A stretch of 64,000 nt of DNA from NCBI GenBank assembly GCA_910589415.1, contig OU342631.1, forward strand, positions 17,484,001 through 17,548,000. The letters are read 5' to 3'. Below the pieces are notes generated by a model. The model ran no database searches and was not told where the DNA came from. It worked only from the letters and a program-made list of their open reading frames with translations. The position numbers and the translations under genes are program-made. This DNA is from Malachius bipustulatus. Lineage: Eukaryota; Arthropoda; Insecta; Coleoptera; Melyridae. Below are positions 23,251 through 35,197 of the stretch, in pieces. Every line of letters starts with the position of its first letter. Position 1 is the first letter of the stretch.

Positions 23251-26200
23251 TATATATTTATACAATTTTAAGAACGATCAATTGGCGGACCCACGTTAAT
23301 AGGAATTTTTTCTTATGATAAGCGAAGGAATCGTCCCCGAAAAAATCTCGCACATATTTGGGATAACATTGTATTTTAGGTACCTACAGTCTTGTGGTAA
23401 ATTTACCAGGATTAACTGACTGCATTATAAGGTTCCAGTGCGATTTTCCCAGGATCATCGGTAAAACTCGTTATAAAAATTGTATAAGTTAGGTTATGCT
23501 TAAAATGGACGCAGTAAACCGAATTTACTTGTTACTGTGAAAAAATGAGTTACCTAAGTCATGATCGTAAAGATTAAAGCTGGTATCAACGTGAGTATCC
23601 TTGCGAGAACCCTCGAGCGTCTGTCATTATAATTACTAATTAGTTTATCATTCCAAGAAATATCTTACCTTTACAGGGAGTAAGAAAATTTTTCATTTCC
23701 ATGGCCACAATGCTAGTGAACTCGGTTAATGTGTAGCTCGACAATATTATTCTCTAACTTAGAAGAAATAAGTCTTGAAATCGTACAGTTTTAGCAGCAC
23801 TTGGCACAATCATGAAAAAATATTTCCAAAAATTGCGGCAACAATCTGTAAAAAGCGAGTCCTGTGATCTAACTCTGCGCCTTTGCAACATTTTTTATAC
23901 TCACAGATTTATATGAAAGATCCCCGATTCCTGAAAATTCGACTAACAAGGTAGTAATAGGACTACATTTTGTCCTATAAAATGGGTAAGTATTCATGAG
24001 GCTCATAAAATGCGTGTAGTTTTATTATATAATTTGTATACAAAATTTAACGAATCTGGTTGGTTATCTGCATTACGAAGTGATGATTTCGTAAAACTAC
24101 ACGCATTTTACGAGCCTTGTTTTTACGAATTTTACGAATTCCCCTAAAAGGCTAAAAAATATGTAAATATACATATAATTAAATAGAAATTTGACCAATC
24201 GACGTTATCCTTAAATTTTAATCTTTAATTTAGTTTATTCATCAATCAATTATGCATCAACACAAACAATTACTATAAGTACGAAACACCCTTGCCTCTA
24301 AATGTTATTCCTTCAAACATTGACAATTAATGAATTATGCAAGGATAAATTAAAATAAAAGTGAGTTCCAGGAAGAAGTCCACTGTTTGCGCCTTGGTAA
24401 GAGTGTCAGGGCTGCGGGTGGAGGTTCCTGCTGTCAGTCCAGATAGCTTTCTGATGACTTTTAAATCCACTTAGTTCGCAATTTCAGTTTCATCTTCATT
24501 ATTTCTGTTGAGTCCAATACAGGGGCATCTACCTCGAGTCTCAGCGCCCCGAGCTGAGAACGATTTAAGCTAAACAAACTGCAATTAATTCCAGCTAGGT
24601 CATTTTTTCTCTTCTCGTGTTGTCGGGCTTTTTTAACGAACCTTATAATGAAGTGGTGCTCTTTTTTAATAGACTCTATATCCCAGCAGCTAGGTCTATA
24701 TAAATATTTTGCTTCAGGAGATTTTCAGGATCATTAAGGGTTGAAAAATTGTATTATGTCCACCTAGTGTTTCCTGAATTTTTCACAACCCAAATAAAAT
24801 GTTTTTTTCTTGTATGAGATATGCTAATTACAATTTGGATGTTGGGGATTATCGTAAAGATTTACAATTCAACAAAAATATTCCGTACAATTTTTCTAAA
24901 TAGCTTATCATGAGATAAAGAGTTTTTATAAAAATACATTATAAGAAATAGATATTTCATTAACTTTAATCGTCAGAATAATCACAACGTAGGTATGATG
25001 ACAGAAGAAAAGGTTTACTTCTTCTGGATTACACAAAATATTTAGTGATGTAAACATAAAATTAATCAACCTCGATGAAAAAATAAGGCTTAAGATTTTC
25101 CGTTCCGATTCGGTGGTTTCAACTCTGTGAGGGTCCCTTTATCAAGGTATTTGCTAAAAGGGTTGGTTCACTTTCTCTGATATTCAATGCAATCTAGCTA
25201 CTTTGATCATTTAATTACGTTTAATTAAATGTGTAATCAAGCGAAACTTCAGGTCTTCTCGTCCAAAATAAATCAAAACACTAACACTACCCTGTTGCCA
25301 AAATTACTGAATTACTAGAATCTTATAATATCTAATTATTTCCAAACGCTGTTACTTTGACGGTTTTGGTATGGACACACGTTATCCAGAGACTATAATT
25401 TCTATGATGTTGCATTTCTTCCCCAAAAAGCGCATAAAATTTGCTCAAACATTAGTGTTCTTTTAGGTGAAAATTTTTACTTTAGAAAAACTGTAAAAAC
25501 AGCCCTACAAAAGGAAAGCCTGCAGATAAACCCGTTATAAGATTTTTTTAAGAGTAATGGTAACAGTATATGACACTTAAGTTTTAATAGGGTCTTATGA
25601 TTGACGATTGTTTGTCACTAATTTAATTACATATTTCTAAACCGGCAACAGTGTAATATAAAGTTGGGAATGTCTTATCCTTCAAGCGCAAGCTGACTCT
25701 CTCGAGTCTCATGTTTTGCTTTAAACTTCAATCTGATAGTAGGAGGAAGAAGAAATACAACTTCAGAATAGTCAAGACAACTTCTTTACTTGATGTTTTG
25801 ATTAGAGACTCATGATTAATTTATTATTATTTCGAAGATATGAAATAATGGACCTTAATTTAAAAACTAATTAATAAAATTTGTTGCTAGGTAATTAGGA
25901 GTAGGTACCACAGGTGCTACATTTATTTTATATTTTCTTGAAGGTTCAAAATTTTAATTATCGATTAAATAAATAAAATAAAATATCATGACAGTTTATC
26001 GAAAGTTCTGCGACTTGCATTAGGGAGGATTGATATTAATAAATACACACACTGAAATCAGATGATGGGCTGAAATTTCTTTCGCGAATAAATGTCATTA
26101 TAATAACCTGGAATCGAACCTGCAGCTCTTGGTTCATGATCATCATATGCATCATCATTGCATTATCGGTAGAGTAATATTCAAAGCCATCTAGATTACT

Positions 26201-27479
26201 TGAAAAAGTATGTTATTAATTCGTTACTGAAGAAGCAGATTTAAAAAAAAATGCAGGAATTCTGCAACAATTACAAAAAATAGCTCAATTTTTTGTATTC
26301 CTTTATTTTTGTCATGTTTCATGCATCTTACACGGGAATTTATTTCCTGAAATTTTTATCTTTCTTTATCCTGCCTTCATAAATTGCATAAATAGCAAAA
26401 TATTGCACTTGTCATTTCAGAAAACTTCGTAAATTTCCCCTTTATATTTTTCAATAACACCTTTCTGCCAGTGGCGGCTCGTGAATTGGAAAGTTAGTGA
26501 AATGTAGATTCTGCACAGGGTAAGTTTTCTCAGTTCTTTCCTATTGAGCTCCAATACTTATTTGGTAATTTTTTGCGATCTTTTAACCCTGCTTTATATT
26601 ACTCTTGAGTGTACATACCTTTTTTTCCATTACTCATGATTCTGCATATAGCTTTTCTTTTTCTTACTGGTATAGTTTCATTATTGCATCCAGGCCTTTT
26701 TTGCCGTTCTCCAATAGTATAAAAATCGTTTAGTGGGCAATCCCACTTCTGTTATCCATTATATCTGCGTCAAAGTAGCATGAAATGTGATTAATGCTCT
26801 ACGATCCTCATGTATCTTTTTCGAGAATTCATGGCTATACACCATCGGAAAATGGTTTTAAGTCTAGAGAGATTTTTGAAGTGACAACGTCCAGAAGTAC
26901 TCAGTCCTTCGACCATAATTATTATTCTATCCGCTACATAATCGGCTCACATTGGTTGTAACTCATTGCTTTTTGAGTCGTGTCGGAGTCAGTCTGTTCA
27001 TATTTTAATTTGTTAACTTTTTTACTAGTGAACTTCCTCATTGTTTTTTTTAAATAATTAAATAGGTGTTTTGTGAGCCAATTAAGATGTCTCCCATTAC
27101 CCCATTGAATCAGTTTACAAAAAAATTATTTTTTTTTTTTTGTAGAGAAAAATTAGGTACATTTTGATATAATGTTTCACTTATTTAATGCCAACATATC
27201 ACTTAAAAAATATATACAGGAAGAAAGAAAAGAATTGCGATTGCCTCTGATTTACGGCTTTGAAATATCTTAATTGCAATGGAACAGGCTGTACCGTTTT
27301 TTACAGTGAGGGTTACACCAAAACATATCAATTATTTTGAAAAATAAATTAACCAATTATTTCTCCAGTAGTCTTCCCGCAATTAGTTTCCTAGCCGCAA
27401 TTTATTTCCAAGAAAACTGCTAGAAAATAAATAATGTACCAATAAAGCGCACATGGTCCCCTCCTAATTTTTCTCCACC
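23251..27479. other. Intergenic AT-rich DNA
   Basis: No gene is supported. A GC-richer patch at 24358-24560 contains a donor-like CTTG|GTAAGA at 24397 and, on the minus strand, about 35 open codons (SGLTAGTSTRSPDTLTKAQT); I cannot assign either. Everything else between the 24.0-kb palindrome and the promoter candidate at 27.5 kb looks like spacer. Confidence 0.4.
23999..24117. repeat. 119-bp inverted repeat (MITE-like)
   Basis: Left arm AGGCTCATAAAATGCGTGTA (continuing GTTTTA) and right arm TAAAACTACACGCATTTTACGAGCCT differ at few positions and enclose a ~65-base spacer. It looks like a small foldback MITE; flanking duplications are not evident. Confidence 0.6.
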
Positions 27480-27750
27480 GGTGGCAACACTGATTGCAGT
27501 TGGAGGTTGGAGAATAGGTGGAAAGTTACATCTCCTCTCTTCTCTTTCTACTTCCGTATAACTTCGCGTTAGAATATCGAGAGCGAAAGTGAGTGAGAGA
27601 GTGTGCGATTATCTGATTCATGGGAATTTGCAAGGCGTTGATTTATACGTCGATCGTCGATCAGAGTGAGAGAGCCCGGGGCAGCTTCAATTGTCTGCTC
27701 TTTAAGCGGAAATAGTAAGGGGAAATCGGTTTTTCACTTCGGAATTTCAG
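27480..27750 (+). promoter_or_regulatory. Probable promoter and non-coding first exon
   Basis: The patch is GC-rich and CpG-rich amid AT-rich DNA. It contains GGTGGCAACACTG at 27480-27492, a core-promoter-like motif that resembles the Drosophila motif-1 type element. It also has CT- and GA-rich runs (CTCCTCTCTTCTC; GTGAGTGAGAGAGTG; GAGTGAGAGAG) typical of GAGA-factor promoters. At 27750 the text ATTTCAG|GTAGGT makes a good donor, so the region from about 27570 to 27750 may be a 5' UTR exon with no long frame. The gene it serves must continue to the right, and I cannot identify its coding exons. Confidence 0.45.
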
Positions 27751-27902
27751 GTAGGTGTTAAAACGATTTGAATTATTTAACGAGAAGTGAAAAATCGTGG
27801 AAATCGTATAATGCGGTTCAAACTTTGCTTTTCCGAGAGCGGATATTTCATTGATAATGTTTATTATTTGGACTGACAATTACCGGTGAGAACGCTTAAA
27901 TA

Positions 27903-28762
27903 CAGGGTGCGGCGCGAGAACCTTAGGGCATTTTTATATGGAGAAGTCCTGGGAGTAGAAGTCTAAAAATTGGTACGTATATAATTTCGGTTTTGACGAG
28001 CTGAACTAAAATATTCACAACCCCTCACCATTTCCGGTTATACCGGAAGTTGCCATCAACTTTCTTATTTTAAATAGGACACCCTGTATATTATTATATT
28101 TTCAGATTGTCTGAAAAAATGCAATAAAAATGGGGTTCACAGTTCAAAATTGGAACGAGTGGTTTATGAGTTATAAACAAATGAAAATCGCAATTTTCCA
28201 TTTTCAAAGCAACCTAGATCGAAAACGGGTCAAGATATCGGAAAACGGCTACATGTCCCTATCTTAATTTTTCACGTAGTATCTTATGGTGCTGATGAAA
28301 TTTGTATACAAAGTGATGAAAAATCAGCGATTTTCAAAAATAAAAATAATAAAAAATATTTTTTTTTTGTAGGTACTCCAGCGTAGTATACAAGAAGTTA
28401 GGATAGGGACATGTAAGCCATTTTCCGATATCTTGACCCGTTTTCAAGCTAAGCTGCTTTGAAAATGGAAAATTGCAATTTTCATTTGTTTATAACTCAT
28501 TAATTACTCGTTACAAATTTGAACTGTAAACATCATTTTTATTACTATTTTTCAGGCAATCTGAAAATGTAATAATATACAGGGTGTACCATTTAAAAAA
28601 AGAAAAATATGGCAACTTCCGGTATAACCGGAAGTGGTGTGGGGCTGTGAATATTTTAGTTCAGCTCGTCAAAACCGAAATTATACACGTACCAATTTTT
28701 AGACGTCTACTCCCAGGACTTCTCCATATAAAAATGCCCTAAGGTTCTCGCGCCTCACCCTG
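27903..28762. mobile_element. 860-bp foldback element, TA|CAGGGTG ends
   Basis: Left end CAGGGTGCGGCGCGAGAACC and right end the near-complement ending CGCGCCTCACCCTG, each next to TA. The arms are near-identical through CCGGTTATACCGGAAGTTGCC and its complement and on to the middle, which contains poly-T. It sits 150 bases after the promoter candidate's donor, so it would be intronic for that gene. Confidence 0.85.
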
Positions 28763-29919
28763 TATGCAGCTTGCTTAGAAATATACATATATCAATAAAA
28801 GATAAGACTTTTGAATCTGCAAGATAAGTTCTGCATCTGCGAACATACATAATATTTATCTCAGTGTGTCTGTTTCATATTTGACCTGCATAGCCTGAAA
28901 TCTGTTAAAAGAATTAAAGCAACAGCTCGAACGAAGGGAGTTTATTAATTTATATTTAGAAATACCCCTAGACGAGAGAGTTGTAGAGTTTTAATTAAGA
29001 ATAAATCGGTATTTTCAAGCATCAATCGTCATTTCCATTAAAAGACTATTAGCAGATTCTACAAACCTTCCCTTATCAGAGCAACTCCAGTTCCTGTCAA
29101 TTGCTTTGAGGAGGAACCCTCTGGCTGAAAGCCCTTTTGATCTCATCTTGAAAAAGTCATTAAATGAACAATTAGGTAGACGAATTGACGCGTAACCTTA
29201 CATCTCATTACATTCTGGAGGAATTGAAGAAGCGGGATTGATTTCTAGTCGCTTAATCTGAGACGCCCTCTGTATGGGTCGTAAGAATATTTTCGCTAAA
29301 ACGAGAGAGCAAATTCATGTAAAGCACCTTTCGTGGGCTTTCAACATCTGTTATAAACTCCCTTATGCTTTCTGTAGAGTGAGTAGGTACATTAAAAGTA
29401 AAGTTCTGTTCCTGCTAGGTAACTATACAATTTACAGCAGGATGCTCGCCTGCTTAGCTGATGATTATCCGGAAGAGAAGTGCATCTACAATTGCTGAAT
29501 AGAAACGTCATGCAACATTCTCACCCAACATTCTCACCTATTCACGTACTACATAATAGCAGATGTAAGCCTTCTCAGGTGATCTATCATATTTTGCTAT
29601 TGATGGTGTCGTTTGTTTCACGAAATCTAACAACAGTAAAGTAGGTTAATAAATTTTCCGAACAGATGGCGAACAGATCCTGGATCTTGCTTTTATCCTG
29701 CCTAAGCTAAATAGTAGAGAATACACGAGGATTATCTTAATTGCCTTCGCTTTCAATCCCAATTTACACCCAGGCTTTCACTGATGGACCGCACGATAGG
29801 CTCTTCTCTCAGTAAAGACGTTTTCACACTTACAACGTGATTTATTTATACCGGGTGGAAATTTAGGGTCTCTTATTTTTTTTCTGATTCAACTATTATT
29901 CAAGCCCTATATACCTATA
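28763..29919. other. Spacer without recognised feature
   Basis: AT-rich. The open frame at 29274-29498 (+) shows no motif and no splice support. TATACCGGGTGGAAATTT at 29849 resembles an element end but has no partner nearby. Confidence 0.4.
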
Positions 29920-30818
29920 CAGGGCTCCCATTTTAATGTCCCACCCCGGATAACTTTTGTCAGTGACCTTGAATCAAAAATTGTTTGGTACAAAAGTTGT
30001 ACAACTTGGAGAGGAACATTCGATGGCACTAATACTTTTGACCTAGGGTACAAGGTTCAAGGTCATTCAAGGTCAACTTTGTTTTGTTAAATAGAACTTC
30101 CTATTTTTGACATCGGCAATCGATTGCGCGTGAAAAAATATTAGACTTTTGTCTGAAACGTTTTTTCTGAAAACGCAAATTTTCTCAATTGATTTAGCCT
30201 TCAAAATTGAAAATTTTAAAATTTTTCAATTTTCAACTCGAGAATGGTGAGGTTTAGAAGAGAACCACAAGTTAGATTTTTCATCAAGAAAAGTTTCATT
30301 ATTCCTTTGGTACAAGCAGCTCAAAATTAACAATTTTCCATCAAGAAAAGTTTAATTTTTCATTCGGTACAAATTGCTCAAAATTAACGAAAACTCTGTT
30401 CTCAGCGCCTGTGTTCAAAAAAATTCGTGACGGTTCCTTGCAGAAATCCAAGCACTTTTTGTCTCTTGCGGATTTTCTTAGAAAGCTACCATTCTCGAGT
30501 TAAAAATTCACAAAACTTAAAAAACTTAATTTTGGCAGCTGCATAAGTCGATTAAATTTGCGTTTTCAGAAAAAAAGTTTCAGACAAAAGTCTCATATTT
30601 TTTTCACGCGCAATCGATTGCCGATGTCAAAAATAGGAAGTTCTATTTAACAAAACAAAGTTGACCTTGAATGACCTTGAACCTTGTACCCAAGGTCAAA
30701 AGTATTAGTGCCATCGAATGTTCCCCTCCAAGTTGTACAACTCTTGTACCAAACAATTTTTGATTCAAGGTCACTGACAAAAGTTATCCGGGGTGGGACA
30801 TTAAAATGGGACAGCCTG
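29920..30818. mobile_element. 899-bp foldback element, CAGGCTGTCCC-type ends
   Basis: Both halves are inverted copies around a central AT-rich loop. Ends: CAGGGCTCCCATTTTAATG on the left and, read inward on the right, CAGGCTGTCCCATTTTAATG; TA flanks both. Arm text AAGGTCAAGGTCATTCAAGG-like blocks are shared. The right end is the same CAGGCTGTCCC as in the 47.5-kb foldback, so the two are related at the termini only. Confidence 0.85.
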
Positions 30819-33800
30819 TATAGACCTTAGACCATACCAGCAATACAAGTAGGTATGTCAATCGACATACCAGAGGATTTAAGTTATGTCAAATTTGTCA
30901 TATTTTATCCTGATTGACCGCTAAATCGGAAAATCTACTCCACAAAAATTATTAGTACCTAAATCTTAACCAGGAGATTCAGATTCCTGTCCACGTGAAC
31001 AATATCGACATTTTTTCGCCCCGTATCAAACTATCTGTTACAGCTACTCTATAATAAAGCGACAAGAAATTTGCTTCCCGAATGCTGGTGATCTTGACCT
31101 AGAGACGAAGCAGACAGCCACAAGAAAAACCGGTTACTAGCAATCGAAGCTGGTGTGCTCCTGAACAGATATATAATGCATTCACGAATAAATCAAATAC
31201 AATTAATAAGTTTATGTTTGGTTTTTTATGTTGTGTATAACTTTGTGTGATTCCACCCCTAGCCCAGTCTGAAGGCATTAGTAATATAATTAAAACGTCT
31301 TGTATTAAAAAATACTTTACAGATCACTTCTATAAATTCGGGAGGGGGGGGGGAGTAACAATTTTTTTTAAACCACCTGGTGCACGATACTTATTCTCGC
31401 TGCGTAGGTAGGTATACTTTGAAGATTTAGAAATAAATAACAATTTGTTATCGAGTCTCATGAAAAACTTATTTTTTCAGAACTTTAAGACCTTTAAATA
31501 CTCAAATTAAAAAAAAAGAACAAAAACTGAAACTGTCTGTTAATGAAAATTTATTTGGCCAATTAACTTGTAAATCGAAAATAAGCCTTCCATGAGCCTT
31601 CAAGCTCTTTAATTATTGTTTAGAGCAAAAAAAAACTTGTTGAGCTTAAAAAGGATATTTTTCATGATTCGATTTAAAAAATTCCTTGGAGGCTCAAAGC
31701 TGGCTTTTGAGTCACTGAGAGCTGATAAAAAATCATCAAAGAAACTGGTCTGAAGATGCTCAAATCATTACAAAATTGGAATAAATTAAACTGACATTTT
31801 GTCACTTTAAAAGATCAATTGAAGGTTGAAGGGTGAAGGGTAAGAAAAAGAAGCAGAGAAAACTGAAGCGTTGATAGGTAGATACGAGAGTAATAAAGAT
31901 TAAAAAATTATATAACCTTTAAAATAAGACAACTAAAATTTTACGTTGTCCAAAAATCGTTTATAAAATGTGGTTGACTTTTGAGAAGTGAACAATTAAC
32001 TAGTGAGTGGGGTCAGAAATTAAATGAACTAATTAAAACTTTATGATTAATAATATGAACTGGAAAAGCCCTACATAAGTTGAATAAAAGTTCGAGAAAC
32101 AAGTAGCAATCCTTAAATAAATCTTACCACTCAAAATTTTTATAGACGACTTGTTAATTAGTCAAATTACAAAAACAAAAAAAAACTCAGGTTTCGTTGT
32201 ATTTTCTTTTCACAGTTGTGTTTTTAAGTTTACAAAAAAGCTACCATAATAATTAATTATTACACTCCCAATATATCCAACCAAAGACAAATAAGACGAT
32301 CAAAGGCGTGGCAAACTACCAACGGCAACGTCGCTTCAATAACTAATAACACCTCAGCCTAGCTAGGCTTGATCCTCTTGATCAATTATACCTCAAGTGA
32401 GAGGTCTATTCGGAAATGTAATACCAGTTCTGGTTCGATTAATGAGGCCAGCCCTTATCTACAGGGAGACGCAATATCTATTCTGTCTAGTCTTCCAACA
32501 TAGTGCATAATATTGTTTCCAATTATCCTGAGGAATTCCCGATAATATTCAGGGGGGAATTCTGAGAGCTATTGCAATGGAAATGAATGGTGTGAATGGT
32601 AAGTGTTGGTATGCTGAGCGTGATAGATTCGAATTAGAACAAGTAAAACTGACTTTAATAAAGAAAGAGACATTGTTTTAGGGGTGGTTTTATACGAGAC
32701 AGTAAAGATAAAATATGGATAGATATTACTTGAATTCGGTGAGTTTGTAATTAATGGAAGCTATAAAGCACACCTACGACTTGCTAAAAGCAATAAGCAT
32801 TAGGGATTTTTTATCATTAGGTACGACCTTACAATGTTAGAATGAATTTGATTTATAACAAAACTATGTTAAGTTAAACACCTCTAAGGGTGTTCCAGAA
32901 ATTTTGAACAAAACTAAACATTTTTAATAAATTGGTACAGTTTTCCATTAAAAATAATAATTTTTTTGTAAGTAGAATTCCCTCAAGGGAAAACCGAGGT
33001 CGGAGAAAATATTTAATAAGTGGAAGTAATATATTATTTCATAAATAGAGTGAGAGAAGCTTGACAAGTTAATGAGGTCAGTGAATTTTTTTTTCTTAGA
33101 ACTTGATACTTCTTTCATAATAAAATTACTTTAATACTAAACATCCAAAAAAATTATATTTTCTGATTATGATACCAGATCCAGAAAGAACAATTTTACC
33201 CCATTTAACCGTTTCTTAAACTCCTGAAGCAACATCTAAGAAAACGCACCCTGTGTAACTTGAAAAAAATTGTACATAAATAAATATAAAGCTAGCAGAG
33301 AATAAATAGATAAATGGTATATCTTGTAAATAAATAATTAGTAATGTAGAGGTCAAGATATAAAAATCTGATTATCCCATGCACCCAGACTAAAAGCGCA
33401 GCAGTGGTGTCAGGTGTGGGGTAAATTATGTATTTCTCATTCTTTAGAAAGGAAATTTATGCGAGTTGAGGTCATGGACCTCGAGACTCCTTCTCAATAA
33501 TTCCACCTATCTGGAACGTAAGTTTTAAACTTTCACTCGCGCTTCTTGGGCGTAAAGCTGAAAGAGGCAACACTGGAACTATCGAAGCCTATCTTTTTCC
33601 AAGCTCCAGAAAAATCTAATGCAGGTGGGAAAATTCTTATTTATGGATGGACTTAATGATAATAATGATAACATTTTTTTTCTTTGCGTCCTTGGGTGAT
33701 TGATTATAAGAAAACGCCTTGTACAGTACAATAATAATGATAAGTATGTGAGAAAATAAGTCAAAACAATTATTTTACCAAATTGAGAAGATAATAAAAC

Positions 33801-34025
33801 AGATTAAGTAGAAAGGTTCGTATAAAAGAAACACTAACTTATTTTCTCATATTTTGGTTGTCAGAGAATATGAGGCTATGTAAAAATGTAACACGCCTCA
33901 GTAAATAGAAACGTTTTCAAAAAAGTCCCTGTGTGAGTTACTGTAATGACAACACCCTGTCAGTTGTAAAAAAAACAATTACATTATCTACCCTCTTCAC
34001 TAAAAATAACATTTTATGAACATTT
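30819..34025. other. Spacer; one weak start-exon candidate
   Basis: No supported gene. A run of G occurs near 31340. At 32577 an ATG begins seven codons (MEMNGVN) that end at the donor G|GTAAGT (32599), preceded by GC-richer text from 32280. It could be a first coding exon, but the evidence is the donor alone. GGCAACACTGG, the same motif as at 27481, recurs at 33567. Confidence 0.3.
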
Positions 34026-34177
34026 GCGCCCATATTCACAAACGATAATTTCCTAAATAATTACGTAATCAATTATACCCATCTCACTCTAGCGCATAAA
34101 AACTGCATATCTCCATCCCATTTATTTAATTATTTTCTAGATATTACATGACAGAAACGCTTTATGAATACGGGCCC
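34026..34177. mobile_element. MITE with GCCCATATTCA / TGAATACGGGC ends
   Basis: Left GCGCCCATATTCACAAACG and right CTTTATGAATACGGGCCC are imperfect inverted ends. The internal TAATTACGTAATCA and CATCTCACTCT blocks recur at 59365-59430, which shows that it is a dispersed family. Confidence 0.5.
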
Positions 34178-34966
34178 TTGGTCTGATTTTTATGGACCCA
34201 AAATTTTCTATTAAAGCAGCGCTTCCTGCTGGAATGCGCTTGAACTATCAAATAAGTCAATAAATTTACAGTTTTCGTTTATCTTGATGAAGCAGCTCTG
34301 AGTTACTGCTGATACAGCAATCCTGCCTGAAAATATTCCAGTTGCAGTTTTCTATTCTAGGTGTCGATTTTACTGGCAATGTTGTAAATAGGTCTTTACT
34401 TTCTAAAATGCAACATTAGCTTTCCCAAACAATTACGATAAGAATAATGTAATCAATTTAATTTATATTTTACAGACCTCTAGATTCATATTTGAATCTA
34501 GAGGCAATTCGCATCTTTGATCCCTATGTTGAATTTCTTTGTTACACCCTATGACCCATTTACAAGTTTCCACCCTGTATATTATCTTACAGAAGCTGAA
34601 ACACGTAGGTACAATCGATATTATAAAATAAATTATTATCATAAATTTTATCTTCTTTTAGTAGTATTTATAGATAATTTTATCTGCTAATTTTGCATTG
34701 GCAGCATTGCCATCTACTAAAATGCGCTTGAATCAAGCAACGAATCAACCAGATTACAGTGTTATTTTGGGCTGATTTTTTATAGAATGTAAACGCCGCG
34801 CCATCTATAGGAATGCGCTTGAATTAAATAAAAAATCAATCGAATTACAGGGTTGTGATAAGGGAGGATGAACAAAAAGAGAAGGTTTGATTGGATAGGG
34901 AAAATTGGTAACAAGAAGTTAGTTCTTCCATCCACGAGGGGTAGAACTCTCATGCAAGCTGAACTT

Positions 34967-35037
34967 GGGTACCTGTTTTACCGACACTAACGCTTATTAG
35001 TAATCAGTAAGCTTCGGTGTCGGTAATGCAGGTACCC
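34967..35037. repeat. 71-bp imperfect palindrome
   Basis: GGGTACCTGTTTTACCGACAC on the left pairs with GTGTCGGTAATGCAGGTACCC on the right. A third, single copy of the arm (GTGTTGGTAATACAGGTACC) lies at 36333. It sits between the motif copies. Confidence 0.55.
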
Positions 35038-35074
35038 TAAGCTGAACGCACCTTAGAGATGGATAATAGTTATT

Positions 35075-35197
35075 TATTATACAAGAGAAAAAAGTGATAG
35101 ATTTTAGCTCGAGATGTGATTTCGTCCCCGACGCGTTTAGCGGAGGGGACAAACACATCGAGAGCTAAAATCGCACTTTTTTCTCGTGTGTAATATA
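35075..35197. repeat. 123-bp imperfect palindrome (MITE-like)
   Basis: Arms ACAAGAGAAAAAAGTGATAG...CTCGAGATGTG and CACATCGAGAGC...CGCACTTTTTTCTCGTGTG pair across a GC-rich loop with its own GTCCCC/GGGGAC hairpin. It begins and ends in TATTATA/TAATATA. Confidence 0.6.

Noticed and set aside
26098..26180. tRNA gene on the minus strand (perfect B-box-like GGTTCGATTCC)
   Set aside because: The only A-box-like text nearby is on the opposite strand, the acceptor and T-stem do not pair, and no tRNA shape can be formed.
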